This document shows positions 42,252 to 56,131 of a DNA stretch of 64,000 bases, piece after piece. Both the position numbers and the translations under genes were made by a program. The DNA is taken from contig CM070548.1 of the NCBI GenBank assembly GCA_036346405.1, forward strand, positions 65,992,877 to 66,056,876. Reading direction: 5' to 3'. The DNA comes from Phyllostachys edulis (Eukaryota > Streptophyta > Magnoliopsida > Poales > Poaceae). Positions within the stretch are counted from its first letter, which is position 1. Every line of letters starts with the position of its first letter. The notes below the pieces were generated by a model that was given only the letters and a program-made list of their open reading frames with translations, did no database searches and was not told the origin of the DNA.

Positions 42252-45200
42252 TGTAACATCCCAAACAATGGTGTGTGTTTCAAATGTAATAAAATGAGGA
42301 TAAATTAAAACTTTTGATGCCTCATGATGTCATTTGAAATTTTCTAGAAATTTTCCCCTAGGATTTCCTATTTGCTAAGATCAATGTTTCTATTGATGGA
42401 AGTTGTTGTCCTTAAAAAATCCATGATCAATTCTTGTGATAATCCTCTGGAAATATTTTTACTATCATCTAGATCATCCTAGTAACATCTCTGAAAAATC
42501 TCATAATTTTTAGATTTTATTTGCTATTTCAAAAGAGCTAGTCAAACCAGTTTGAATTCTGGTCAAAACCCTGGACCAGTAGCTTGTGAATTTTCTGGAG
42601 AACAATACATTGCATAAAAATTTCTGGAAAAATTTCACAAGGTTTTTCTCTGGTCCAGAAAGCTTCCATAAAAATTTTAGAATTTTTGGAGCTATGGAGC
42701 TACCTCCAAAAATTCCCTATCTTCTCAGCCTTTTTAAAACAAAACCTGAAATCACAGTTCACCGGGCTCGGACCCGAGCCCGACTCAAACCCAACCGCAC
42801 CGTCTTGGCTCGACCGAGTCATCTAGCGGCGCATCGCATGCAGCCGTCCGATGAAACATCAACGGTCACGAGCGCGTACCCCTTCAGCCTGGGTTAAAAA
42901 TCCTCACGCGTTATCGATCGTTTGATCGCGATCCAACGACCCGCGTCGACTCCACTCGCTTGAGCTCGCGCCCGTGGTTGTGTCGCTGCATTGCGGGACC
43001 CACCGGTCAGTCCCGTCTCCTACCTCTGGCGCTCGCGGGCAGAAACCGGGCGCCACATGCCCGCGCAGCTCTACCGCGCCTCCGTCCCCGCCAGGTCACG
43101 GCGTCAATCCACCGCCCTCGTCGACCTATCCGGGTGCATCTCCGTGTAACGCCGCCTCCGCTCTGTCTGCAAACTAGGGATAATACCCCCCGTTGCCTCC
43201 ATCTCTCCTCATCCTTCCTCTCGGGTCTGAGGGAGGAGGCGCTCGCCATTGCTCTCTTCTCTGGTAAGAGCCTCACCTCCATTTCCCCTGGCTTGCTCGT
43301 TGCATGTCGATCACATCTAAGCCAAATGCTGCCTTTGATCTTGCTTGTAGATTCCAAACCGAGTTTGCGCTCTCGGCGGCCTCAGTGCGCGCTCCAGAGG
43401 CCACCCTAGTGCGAGCTTGATCCCCGGTGAGTTCCCTTCTCGCTTAAGTGTGTCATCTTGTGCCCTTTGATGTTAGTAACAAAACCCCTCAATTAATTTC
43501 TTGGATGCTTCACAGGAGCTCCAGGAATTTAGCTTTTCCCCATTTTTGGCCCTGGGCACCCTTTTCTTCTCCGGCGCCGATCCGGTAAGGCATTTCCCGA
43601 TTGCCTTCATTTTCACCATCTACTTGGGTCACTTGAGCAGATCCGACATCTATTTGCTCTCACTTTTGCTCAGGATCTCTCCTCCACGTAACACCATCGC
43701 CGCTGCCTCGGGTTCTCGTCGCCGGCTCAACTCCGGCAGCCTCTCCACCTCTGGGTCATCGTGGTGAGTCCTTGGAGCTTCTCTAATGCTTATGCGCACG
43801 CTAGCTAGTTCCTTTAGCCCTCGGGTTGCGACATGCACCGTAGCCGTAGCGTCGCCTTCGCTCATCGCTGTCAGCATGGCATCGGACCACCATCGTCTCG
43901 CCATTGGTGCCATTGGGTCTTATTGTGACTTGAGCTTTCCATTTTGACCACCCGGCCGCGCTGCCGTGCCTTGGTTTTGCCGCGAGTTGTTAGGGAAGCT
44001 TCATGCTTGGCCCGAGAGCGTGGCACGTTCCGACCGCCACTGTAGCTAGGTCATTAAAACCGAATCTCAATTAAGTTAGCGCTAATGATTGGTTAGATCT
44101 TTAATGGCTGTCTTGGGGGAGGTAGTAAGTGACTTACAGGTGGGACCGGGAACTTAAGTGCACAGTGGTGAATCCATAGACTGGCCATAGACCCTCGGTC
44201 CATGCACTATGCTGTGGACCGGGTGTATGACATGTGGACCCCACATGTCAGGCCGATTCGGAAATTAAAATGGAAAATAGAAAATGGCACTATTCATTGA
44301 CCCCACTGGTCAGCCTCTTTGGTTAGAGTAGGCTGGGTATAAAAAGTACGTTATGTTTATATAATTTCCGAAATGCTTTATTTGTGAACTGAAAATTGGT
44401 TCAACTTCAAAATTTTATAACCAATTAATTTTAGCTCCAAAATTGATGGTTCAAATTTTGTTAGTTTCATTTTTAAATGTACTTTAATATAAAAATGGGT
44501 TGAATCATGTTACTGTTACAGAAAATACTTTTGGCAAAATTACTTTAGGTTTAGTATTATTGTTGCACTAAAAATTGCTTTAACTTCAAAAATGCATAAG
44601 TAATCCTCTGTAAATCCAAAAAGAGTAAACTCAATTTTGTTAGAATCCTCTATTAGTGTAGTTTATTGTAAAATAGGTTGTGAGCATGATGCTGTTACTG
44701 AAAATCTTATTTTGCATGTAACTTGTGTACTACTTTCATAACTTTGAAAAATCATAGAAAATTCATCTTAGCTCCAAATGAGGTGAATCAAATTCCATTG
44801 TTCATCTCATGAGGTGCTCTTCCTACCATAAAAATTTCAAGTGCACCACTGCCCTGGAAATTGTCACCAAAATAATTAATTCGGATGAACAGTAACCAGT
44901 AGCAATTAAATTGGATTTTCTGGAAAACTGACTTTCAAACTGTCATAACTTTTGCATAGAACATCCAAATCAACTGATTCTTGTTGCTAAATTCATCTAC
45001 AATCATGCTCTACCTTCTGTGAATTTTTCATGATTTTTGGATGATTTTGCATTTCTGGGTCTTTTCGGTGTTATTCGTTCTTATTGTGCTTTCGATTTAT
45101 TTCGCTAGGTTCCAACGAAATTATTGATTGCGCGAGTGACCCTCTGAACCAAGATAATCATCCTCAGCAAGGCAAGCAGTTTGATCATAAATGTCCCATT

Positions 45201-45663
45201 ACTTTCAAGTCTAATACTTTGTTTACAAATTGTATGTATGCATGCTTTTGTGTCAAAGTAATTTTCCCGATTAGAGGTAGTTATTCCTATTGCATGGTTG
45301 CTCTTAAATTGTTCTCCCCTGCCACAAAACATAAGTTATTAATATCGTTGGTGAATTAGAGCCCGGTGATTTAATTATGCTCTTTTATTGTCTTTCGGTG
45401 TCATGCTTAGAAATGCTTAGCTACCGGTAGAATTGGGCGGTTATCGACTTAGTCGATAACTTTGATCACAGAAAATTATTATTATCATTATGCTCAGCAC
45501 CTTGTGCTTTGTTACTTTATAAAGTCAAAAACTGAAAATAAAAATAAAATGTTTGAGACTTGGGCACAATGGTTGATGGTGTGATCTCATGGTGTGATGG
45601 AATGGTGCTCAAGTCAATCAAGGACCGAGTTACTTGCGCCACCGTACCGAGCAATTTGCGTAC

Positions 45664-48600
45664 TGTGAGAACCCGGGGTATTTAACTTGTAATACTTAAC
45701 CATTAAGATGATTCAAGCATTACAAATCAAATATCTCGACTCTCGGCGTATATGTACTTCCCAGAATTGCAGTACACATACCCCACACAAAAATTATGCA
45801 TCAATTCCATTCAACACAAAAAACCGAAGCACAACTAAGCAATTAAAAAGACATACAATATAGAGTTATTACAAAAGGGGCCGACCGGCCAAATAACAAC
45901 TAAAGAGTTAAATAAACAGCGGAAGCAAAAAGCCATAAGATGGCGATAAATAAAAGCCAAACGGTTTGCCATTACCCACAAGGCAACCGACCAGACATAA
46001 GCTAGTCGCCTGTACGAAGTCGGTCTCATAATAGTCGATCCCTTGGGGATCAACCACCTCTGCAACAATTAATTAAGCAAAGCAAATGAGTACAAAAATG
46101 TACTCGCAAGACTTACGTGTAGGGTAACAGGCCTATACATATGCTACATGCAAGCTTATTTAAGTGGAGCAGGCTCTAGACTCATTTTCAGCATAAAGCA
46201 AGTTTTCATTCGCAATAATGTAATAGATTTAAAGCAGTTTTACAATCTGTTTTTATTTGACAAAAACAGCGAGATACAAGTAACAATAATAAAAGACATC
46301 CTGGAAGTGGCTAACCGAATAGCCACCACAACAATAGCATGAATTCCCCATTCATACCACCCATGTCAAGTTTTAATTAAATGTTATAGTCTAGTTCTCA
46401 CGGGGCGTATCCAAGCGTGTCCATAACCTAGGATGAGGCTATTCGAATAGTTTGAACCCTGCAGGGGTGTACCAATGTACCCACATGTTAGACCGCCTTT
46501 TTGCCAAGCTATTAGCACACTTCCTTTGGTATGCCGGCACGGCTAAGTCCTACGAGACGTTTCCAATATTGTGTATTAACTACGAGTCGCCCATATGGGA
46601 GGAAGCCCCATACGTTGATGCGGAGTCATCAAAGATGCTCACCTCCTTATAAAGGACGATGCTCCTTGTAATGGGTAACCACCACCACTGCTCACCTAAA
46701 CACACACAAGTTTCTTTTTCAACACAACGCACACAACCAACATGCGACCCGGAGCTAACACACGCCAAAGTACTAAGTCAAGAGAGGTCCCATATCCCTC
46801 TCATGTGGTTAGTACATAAATTACTTCGATGCGGTGGCGCAAGTAACTCGGTCCTTGATTGACTTGGGCACCATTCCATCACACCATAAGATCACACCAT
46901 CAACCATTGCGCCTAAGTCTCAAACATTTCATTTTCATTTTCAGTTTTTGACTTTATAAAATAACAAAGCACAAGGTGTTGAGCATAATGATAATAATAA
47001 TTTTGCGTGATCAAGGTTATCGACTAAGTCGATAAACGCCCAATTCTACCGGTAGCTAAGCATTTCTAAGCATAACACCGCAAAGACAATAAAAGAGCAT
47101 AATTAAATCACCGGGCTCTAATTCACCAGCGATATTAATAACTTATGTTTAGTGGCAGGGGACGAACAATTTAAGGGCAACCATGCAATAGGAATAACTA
47201 CCTCTAATCGGGAAAATAAACTTTGACACAAAAGCATGCATACATATATTTTGCAAACAAAGTATTAGACTTTGAAAGTAATGGGACATTTATGATCAAA
47301 CTGCTTGCCTTGCTGTAGATACTTGACTTGCTGCAGAGGATCACTCTCGTATACAATGGAATCGTCAAAACCTAGCGAAAGAATCGAGAAGAACAAATAA
47401 GAACGAATAACATCGAGAATACTCAAAAATTCAAATTCATTCAAAAATCATGAAAAATTCACAGAAGGTAGAGCATGATTTTAAATGAATTTAGCAACAA
47501 AAATCAATCGATTTGGAGTTCGTATGAGAGAGTTATAGTCTTTTGAAAATTGGAAAATAAGAAAAAGTTGAAATTTCTGCTCTCTGTCCGAATTTTACTG
47601 TTTTGACGAAAATTTATAGAATAGAAGTGGAGATGAAAACTACAAAAATGGAAAGATAATAACATTTTAGGAACAACCCAATTGGATTCATCCCATTTGG
47701 AGTTCATATGAATTTCTTATGAATTTTTGAAGTCAATTCAATTTCTAATGTAAAGATGATTCATTCCAGAAAGTAATTCTAATTTCGAAATTTTCTGGGG
47801 TATTTCCATGTCTCAAACCTATTCCAATTTAAAGTACATTAAAAATGGAAGCCAACAAACTTGGTTCCACTCAAATTGGAGTTGATTTGACTTAGTTATG
47901 AATTTTTGAAGTTTGACTATGGCAAGGTCTACTGTTGCTTACTAACTACTAATTCAATTATTGACTCAAGGTTCATTTTTTACTCTTACAGATTAGATGT
48001 TAAGGGCTAACAAATATATTTTCTAATCCATATGCTTAGGCACTAGAATTAACTCTATCTCACTGATTTAGTCATACTATTAGCCTTTTGACAATTTTGA
48101 TATTTTTCAGATTACTGTTTTCATAACTTACAACAGCAAGACTTTCTACACTATAAAAGCTATTAGCTAGCCTTCTATGCTCAAAAGATCCAACAAGGCT
48201 GAACAGCTACTGGACCTACTTTCTACAAGACTCAAACTTCACTTTGAAAGTTCTGTTCAATGATCAGGATGACATTCATTAAATTTGGCAGCATTAAACT
48301 GTTGGTTTTACAAGAGGGTTTACTGACCAAACACTTTTCTAACTTAGTGTCAACTTCTAATGTCTTTTTAATCAATTTGTTTTGGCATTTGACAAGGATT
48401 ACCTCACTGTTCATTCATCCATTTAAGAGAGAGTGTTAACTAAACTTCTTACTAATCCATATATTCATTTGCTAAGCAAATTTTTTGAGTAATCAATTAG
48501 TTCATGGTTAAAATAAATTATCCATTTGTTAATTACATTTAAACATACAAGAATAATAAAATGACATGCTTAATATGATTATGCACATGCACAAACTAAT

Positions 48601-50503
48601 ACATAAACGCAGTAATGCAATTAATCTTAAGGATTTTACCGTCGCACGGGCTAGGCGTGCGACTAACACCGGACGTCGTCGTCGCTCTCACGTCCGTTCG
48701 GCCACTCGTTCGCGCACACGTCCACGTCCGCGTCCCACCGAGTGCATGCACGCATGTGCCGCCGAATCGCTGTTCTCGCGCCGCCGCTCCGCCGGCCTTG
48801 CCTCCTCGCCTTGGCCACCCTGGCGAGCCGCTGTTGACGCCGTCGCTGCATGCACGCAGTGCCTCGGCATCGGGCTCCTCGCCGTGTCGTCCGCCGTGCA
48901 CCACCATGCCGAGCCACCGCTGCCTTTGCGCCTGGACTGTTGCTGCTTGGGCTGCATGCTGACGCAATGCTTGAGCTTGGCCACGCCGGACTCGCCTGCT
49001 GCAGCTGCTCCCACCGGCCGGCCGCCGCTGCCGTGCACCGTGCCGCTGCCTCCACCGATTTGCTGCAGCTCCCCATGCGTCGCTGCCGTCGCTGCATGCT
49101 GGCCATGGCCACATCGCCATGGGCTGCTGTTGGCCAGCACCACAGCATGCTACGCTAGCTCCTGCCAGGAACAGTGCATGGTTGCACTGCTCCTCCTCCT
49201 CTCTTCTTGCAAACTGCTCAAAATTGCTTGCATGCCAAAACCGATTGTAAGGATGGGAAGCTCAAGCGATGAGAAACACGATGGCGTGACATGCATAGAT
49301 TGATTTTGTGTTTTTGGTGGAGAATGGAAGGAGAGAAGGGAGCTGCCATGAACATGTACAAAAGTTAACTAGAAGTGATGACTAAAGTGGAAGAAGAAGG
49401 CTTCGGCTGTGCACAAGGGAATAAAGAATGGCAATGGAGAATGGATGAGTGGTTGTGGTGTGGTGGCTTTGGTTTGGCTGGTCATAAAAAGATGGGTAGT
49501 GGCTGAACTAAAGAATGGGCAGTGGAAGGCTTTGCTAGTTGGGGAAAGAAAGTGACAGGAGGGGAGAAAAAAAATGGCAGTGGGTTGAATAGCAGTGTAT
49601 TTCTTTCTCATTTTTTCAACTTGTACAAACGATCTTGCATGCAGGAACCGTTTGTGAAAACGGAATGCTTGCATGACGACGAACGCAGTGGTATAACATG
49701 CATCGCATGATTTTAGGTTTTTGGTTGTGATTGCGAGGAGAGAAGTTAGGGAAAAGAAAAAGACACGCAGACGTTTTATATTCTACTTCTTCACTCTCTT
49801 TTGCGAACTCGCTCAAACTGCCGTGCATGCGAAAACGAATTGCATAAATGGGTTGGTCGTGCGATGACGATCGCGGTGGTATGACATGCATGGCTTGATT
49901 TTTAGTTTTTGCATGAGATTTGAAGGAGAGAAGCGAAATGAGTTAGCAGGGAAGGAAAAAGAGAGACGACAGGAAAAGAAGGGACATGCGAGCGTTTACG
50001 CCCATGATCGATCGAACGAAAAATGAGAACGGCGATACTAATGTATGCATAATGACATGATTTTTATGATGCATGCGAAAACCTAAAATCAAAATAATTA
50101 AATTTAAATGCAGTCTTTCAACCATTTGATTTAATATTGATTATTATTACTGGATGTGAGAAGAATTGCAAAACATGCTTTAATTAATTCCTCAATTTGT
50201 ATTTAGAATTATGCTGAGTTTGGACTTTTAATTATGAATTTTCATATCTATTTTTTTATTTACCTATTAGTTTGTGTTTTAAATTCAAATTCAAAATTGA
50301 ACAAGCAAATTAAATAGGAACCAAATAACCTCCAATAAATTCCAGAAAATCCAAACAAGCATATCAGAGAATATAGAAACCAACTAAAACATTCACACAA
50401 TTGAAACCTATTTGCTGCAACAAATTTTTTTAAAAAGTCTAAAATTTCACAAATGCACATTAAATGCTTAACTAATCCAACTTAGGGATTTTGGGCTGTT
50501 ACA
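45664..50503 (-). mobile_element. Giant solo LTR G3, nested in G2
   Basis: On the minus strand it starts TGTAACAGCCCAAAATCCC (50503) and ends CCCCGGGTTCTCACA (45664). It is flanked by a perfect CGTAC duplication (45659-45663 and 50504-50508). 4840 bases, no internal retroelement domains. Its end region matches those of G1 and G2 closely. Its GC-rich block (48640-49270) has long ORFs in both strands; these are composition effects of promoter or leader sequence. Confidence 0.88.
49205..49945. repeat. Three imperfect repeats in U3 of G3
   Basis: Related stretches at about 49210-49350, 49625-49760 and 49795-49940 share TTGCATGC..., ...GTGRYATGACATGCAT and a GGAGAGAAG end, roughly 140 bases each. 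On the LTR sense strand they lie upstream of the GC-rich region, like the arrays of G1 and fragment J, but the repeated motif is different. Confidence 0.7.
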
Positions 50504-51665
50504 CGTACTAACCACATGAGAGGGATATGGCACCTCTCTTGACTTAGTACTTTGGCGTGTGTTAGCTCCGGGTCGCATGGTGGATGTGTGCGTTGTGTTG
50601 AAAAAGAAACTTGTGTGTGTTTGGGTGAGCAGTAGTGGTGGTTACCCACTACAAGGAGCACCGTCCTTTATAAGGAGGTGAGCATCTTTGATGACTCCGC
50701 ATCAACGTATGGGGCTTCCTCCCATATGGGCGACTCGTAGTTAATACACAATATTGGAAACGTCTCGTATGACTCAGCTCTGCCGGCATACCAAAGTGTG
50801 CTCTATCGCGTGGCATTAAGGAGCGGTCTGACATGTGGGTACATTGGTACACCCCTGCAGGGTTCAAACTATTCGAATAGCCTCATCCTAGGTTATGGAC
50901 ACGCTTGGTTACGCCCCGTGAGAACTAGACTACAACATTTAATTAAAACTTGATGTGGGTGGTATGAATGGGGAATTCATGCTATTGTTGTGGTGGCTAT
51001 TGGGTTAGCCACTTCCAGGATGTCTTGTTATTATTACTACTTAGTATCTCGCTATTTTTATCAAATAAAATCAGATTGTAAAACTGCTTTCAATCTATTA
51101 CATTATTGCAAATGAAAACTTGCTTTATGCTGAAAATGAGTCTAGAGCCTCCTCCACTTAAATAAGCTTGCATGTAGCTAAATATATAGGCCTGTTACTC
51201 TACACGTTAGTCTTGCGAGTACATTTTTGTACTCATTTGCTTTTCTTAATAAATTTTTGTAGAGGAAGAAGTTGAACCCCAAGGGTTCCACTTTTGCGAG
51301 ATGTGCAGGTGGTTTCGACGACTAGGTTGGTGGCCCGGTTGGTTGCCTTGTGGGTTAAAGGCACACTACTTGGCTTTTGTTTATCGCCATCTTATGGCAC
51401 CTTGCTTCTGCTATTATTTAAGACTCTTTAGTTGTTATTTGGCTGGTCGGCCCCTTTTGTAATAACTCTATATTGTATGTCTTTGAATTGCTTAGTCGTA
51501 CTTTGGTTCTATGTGTTGAATGGAATTGATGTATAATTTTTGTATGAGGTATATGTACTGCATTCTGGGAAGTACATATACACCGAGAGTCGTGATATTT
51601 GATTTGTAATGCTTGAATCATCTTAATGGTTAAGTATTACAAGTTAAATACCCCGGGCTCTCACA

Positions 51666-52380
51666 TGTCATCTGGGCTTTCAAGCAAGGAGTCCGTAGTA
51701 GAAGGATAACGGAGGATATCGCTTTGAATCCTCCCACTACTGTCGCCGAACTCTTTGAGATGGCTGATTGATATCTTGTTGCTTCGAGGCGGTCGAGTGG
51801 AACAACATCATTGATCAAGAAGACAATACCTCTCGAGAGCCAAGCGAAGGTGGCAAGAAGAAGGATAAGAAAGCGAAGAAGTCCAAAAACAAGGCAAAGG
51901 GTCAAAAACCTCAAGCCAACGGTTCCAAGGAGGTCTTGGCTGTAAACGATAAAGAGTCACGAAGCTCCAAGCCGTACTCCGACCGAAGCAAAGGTAAGCA
52001 CCCCGATCGGAAGAACGACAAACCTAGGTGGTGTCCTTTCCATAAAAAGGAAGGACATGACCTTCGCAACTGCCGAGTTTTCCAACGAAAGCTCGAGGAC
52101 TACTACAACGGCAAAGGACCACTTCCTACTCTCGAGCAGGTAGGGCAAACAAGTGGTCGTAAGTTGTCAGATGACGATGAGGAGATGCCGTTCCAAGATC
52201 CACAACATACCGTCGAGCACATCTATGGGGGATCGTCGGCATACGAGTCAAAGCGACAGCTTAAAGCTACCAAATGTGAGGTAAACTTCATAGACCCGCC
52301 TCTCGTCAATAAATTACCGAAGTGGTCGGAAGTCACCATCTCCTTCGAGAAGGGTGACTGCCCGATTTCTTCGACTTGAC
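51666..52380 (+). pseudogene. Element D gag, segment 3 (gag C-terminus)
   Basis: The gag frame resumes after G2 (IWAFKQGV... in one frame), changes frame at about 51765, and continues as a lysine-rich tail with KKKDKKAKKSKNKAKGQKPQ. A CCHC-like finger follows: CPFHKKEGHDLRNC at about 52036-52077. It leads without an intron toward protease; a stop lies at 52377-52379. Confidence 0.8.
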
Positions 52381-55300
52381 CAGGTCGATATCCGATCGTG
52401 GTCGAACCCACCATTAACAATTGTCGGGTCAATCGAGTTTTAGTTGATGGTGGCAGCTCGTTAAACATCCTGTTTACGAGTGCCCTGGACGAGATGCAAG
52501 TACCCAGGACTAAGGTAAGACCGGTACGATACTCCTTTCATGGGATCGTACCGGGGTCTTCAGCCAAACCTATTGGCCAAGTTTCTCTTCCTTTAACATT
52601 TGGTTCTCCAGGTAATTTCAGGACAGAGAAAATCTCCTTTGATGTGGTCGATTTCGATACGGCATATAACGCCATACTCGGATGGCCAACTTTGGCAAAA
52701 TTCTTAATGGCTACTCATTACGGGTATCAATGTCTTAAGATGCTAGGTCCCAAAGGAGTAATCACAATCCATTGTGACAAAAAGATGGCGCATACCTGCG
52801 ACCGTCGATCCCTCGAGATAGTTGGTCAAAAACCAACTCGAGAAGAAAGTCAGCCTTCGACTAAGAAGTCGAAGCCTAAAGCTGCACCAAAGCTGAACTA
52901 CTAGGTCAAAGAGGTTCCTCTGGACGCAGGGGAGCCCTCGAAGACTGTTCGCATAGGGGATACTTCCGACCCCAAGTAGGAAGACGCCCTCATCACCTTC
53001 CTCTGAGCTAACGCAGATGTCTTCGCATGGCAAGCATCCGACATGCCCGGAGTCCCTAGGGAGGTGATCGTGCACAGGCTAGCTTTATGGCCTGACAAAG
53101 TACCCGTAAAACAAAAACTACAGAGATTTGCCCCTGATCGACGAGATGCTATTAAATCAGAATTGGACAAGCTACTTAAAGCAGGCTTTATAAGAGAAGT
53201 CGATTACCCAGAGTGGTTGGCTAATCCTGTAATGGTTAGGAAGTCAAACGGCAAATGGCGTATGTGCGTAGACTTCACTGATCTTAATAAAGCTTGTCCA
53301 AAAGATGATTTTCCTTTACCTCGTATCGATCAGTTGGTTGATTCTACTGCAGGTTGTGAAATGTTAAGTTTTTTAGATGCATATTCTGGATACCACCAGA
53401 TCAATATGTGTCTAGACGATGAAGAAAAGACCGCATTCATTACACCATTTGGTATATTTTGCTATGTCAAAATGCCATTTGGTCTAAAAAATATCGGCGC
53501 TTCTTTTCAACGCTTGATGCAATCGACTTTTTCATCTCAACTAGGCCAAAACCTGGAAGCCTATGTTGATGATCTAGTCGTTAAAAGCATCAAGAGTCTT
53601 AATCATATCACTGACTTACAAGAAACATTTGACAACATTAGAAAACACCGCTTAAAATTCAATCCTGAGAAGTGTGTGTTCGGAATCTCTTCAGAAAAAT
53701 TGCTTGGATTCCTAGTATCTATACAAGGAATCGAAGCAAATCCCGAAAAGATAAAGGCCATTCTACAAATGCGCCCTCCGACCATGAAGAAAGAAGTCCA
53801 GAAACTCACAGGGTGCTTGGTGGCTTTAAGTCGTTTCATCGCACAACTAGGAGAAAAAGGACTACCTTTCTTTAAACTTCTAAGGAAACATGAAGGTTTT
53901 GAGTGGTCGAACGAGGCAAACGTTGCCTTTGAGGATGTCAAGAGGTATCTTACGAGTGCTCCTATTTTGGTTTCTCCGAGACCAGAAGAGACGCTCTTAA
54001 TTTACCTAGCTGCCACGCCACAGGCAGTGAGCGCAGTACTAGGTCGTAGAACGTGAAAATGTACAACGACCGGTTTACTATGTTAGTGAAGTTTTACACG
54101 GGCCTAAGGAGCGTTACCCTCAAGTCCAAAAACTTCTATATGCCCTCCTCATGTCTTCGAGGAAATTGTGGCATTATTTTCAGGCGCACAAAATAGTCAG
54201 ACTGCGTCGAGTTTCCCTTGGGAGCGATCCTCGAGAATAGGGAAACAATGGGGCGATGGCAAAATGGTCGGTCGAACTTGGGAGTTCGACCTCCATTCGT
54301 GTCCCGAACGGCCGTTAAATCCCAGATCTTAGCGGACTTTGTCGCCGAATGGACAAATCTGAACATGTTCAGATCCCGATCTGATGCCCATGACCAGTGG
54401 ACAATGTACTTTGACGGGTCACTTACTTTAAGTGGCTCGGGGGCTGGGGTGGTCCTGGTATCTCCTACCAGAGAAACCTTAAAATATGCCATACAATTAA
54501 ACTTTCAGGCCACTAACAACGTGGCAGAATACGAAGGTTTGCTAGCTGGCATACGAGCTGCGAAAGCGCTCTCGATTCGCCGAATACTCGTAAGGGAAGA
54601 CTCTCAACTAGTGGTGGATCAAGTCAGGAAAGAGTACCAGTGCTTTAACCCGACAATGTCTCGGTACTTATCGGAAGTGCGTAAGCTAGAAAAGCATTTT
54701 TTCGGTTTCGAGGCACAATTCATCCCTCGAAAGGATAATTTCCTCACAGACCAGCTTGCTCGAATGGCTTCTTCCTGATCTGTAGTACCAAAAGGAGTCT
54801 TCTTGGAACAACTCTAGAAGCCGTCCCTGGTTGAAGAACCAGAGATACCTCCTATTAAGACGACCTCTCTATAATACGAGGATACCTGGATGGCTCCCAT
54901 CTACGAGTATCTTGTAAGGGTTCCAGACCAAGACGATCCCGAGGCAGATCGCTTATCCCGAAAAGCCAAAATGTATACTTTGGTTGAAGGAGTCCTCTAT
55001 AAACGAGGTACTCAAGGGGTGCTCATGCGATGCATTCCGCAGAGTGAAGGATTAACACATCTGCACGACATACATGGTGGCATCTGTGGAACTCATGCTT
55101 CCTACAGAACGCTGGTCGGTAAGGCCTTTTGACAAGGTTTCTACTGGCCAACAGCCCTGTACAATGCTAAAGATTTGGTTAAAAAGTGTGTCCAATGCCA
55201 GTTTCATAGCAGGCAAATACACCAACCAGCTCAAGCATTACAAACGATACCTCTGTCTTGGCCTTTTGCAACCTGGGGTCTCGATATCCTATGACCATTC

Positions 55301-56131
55301 CCCAAAGCTCCAGGAGGTTTCAAGTTCCTTTTTGTGGCTATTGATACGTTCACAAAATGGATCGAAGCCGAACCTGTAACTGGGATAACAACGGAAGTAG
55401 CAAAACGGTTCATGATGAGATGCGTAATTACTCAATTTGGAATTCCAAGTCGAATAATTACAGATAATGGTAAACAATTTTCGAGCGCAAAATTTCAGGA
55501 ATTTTGCGACGAGTTGGGTACCAAGTTATGTTACGCTTCTGTTGCCCATCCCCAAAGCAATGGGGCAGTCGAACGTGCAAATAGCCAAATAATGCAGGGA
55601 ATTAAAACTCGAGTCTTCGACCAGCTCGTCAAGCGCTCGGGGGCTTGGGTACAAGAATTACCCTCCGTATTATGGGTAGTTCGTACGACTACTAGTCGGG
55701 CTACAGGTGAAACACCCTTTTTTCTAGTCTTCGGAGCCGAAGCCATGCTTCCTCTAGAACTAAAGATACGGTCAACACGAGTCGAAACTTTCAATGACTC
55801 CAACCAGGAACAACTTCGAGTGGATGACATTAACCTACTCGAAGATAGGAGAAACCAGGCCTTAATTCGTTCAGCAGTCTACCAACAAGCCCTGCGCAGA
55901 TACTACGATCGTAAGGTCCAACCTCGCAGCCTTGCTGTAGGTGACTTGGTATTGAGGCTCTGCCAATCCAAGTCTAATCGAAATAAACTTTCTCCCATCC
56001 TTACACAAAGGGTCGGGTTACACGGCCGAGTCGATCACGATTGGCAATGGAAGACGGCTAGGTTCTCTCGAATTCTTGGAACATCGACCAGTTACGCAAG
56101 TTTTATGTGTAACAAACCATTCAGACAATAA
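52381..56131 (+). pseudogene. Element D pol: protease, RT, two RNase H domains, integrase
   Basis: Protease active site LVDGGSSLNIL at about 52440-52475. RT (53043-54053) is nearly intact over 337 codons with CVDFTDLNKACPKDDFPLP and the catalytic YVDDLVV at about 53560. A first RNase H remnant follows (54054-54300); a second, archaeal-type RNase H has MYFDGSLTLSGSGAG at about 54404 and ends LARMASS at 54778. Integrase: H2C2 finger remnant (HDIHGGICGTH, 55062 onward), then AIDTFTKW, TDNGKQF and VERAN with the DDE residues (55334-56131). Stops and frameshifts separate the parts. Dual RNase H is a hallmark of the Tat lineage. Confidence 0.9.

Larger units (their letters stand above)
42252..51665 (+). 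mobile_element. Giant solo LTR G2, interrupted by G3
   Basis: It starts TGTAACATCCCAAACAATGG and ends CCCCGGGCTCTCACA, flanked by a perfect TGTCA duplication (42247-42251 and 51666-51670). Without G3 it is about 4.57 kb. It has AT-rich U3, a GC-rich leader-like region at 42760-44000 with one copy of the ATCAACGGTCACG motif near 42858, and the conserved end region (50504-51665). ORFs in the GC-rich part (for example 42960-43409) are low complexity and on both strands, so I do not call genes. Opposite orientation to G1 and G3. Confidence 0.85.

Noticed and set aside
48566..49303. 245-residue plus ORF and overlapping minus ORFs in G3
   Set aside because: Long frames open on both strands in a GC-rich block of a solo LTR; cysteine/histidine-rich low complexity and no family match.
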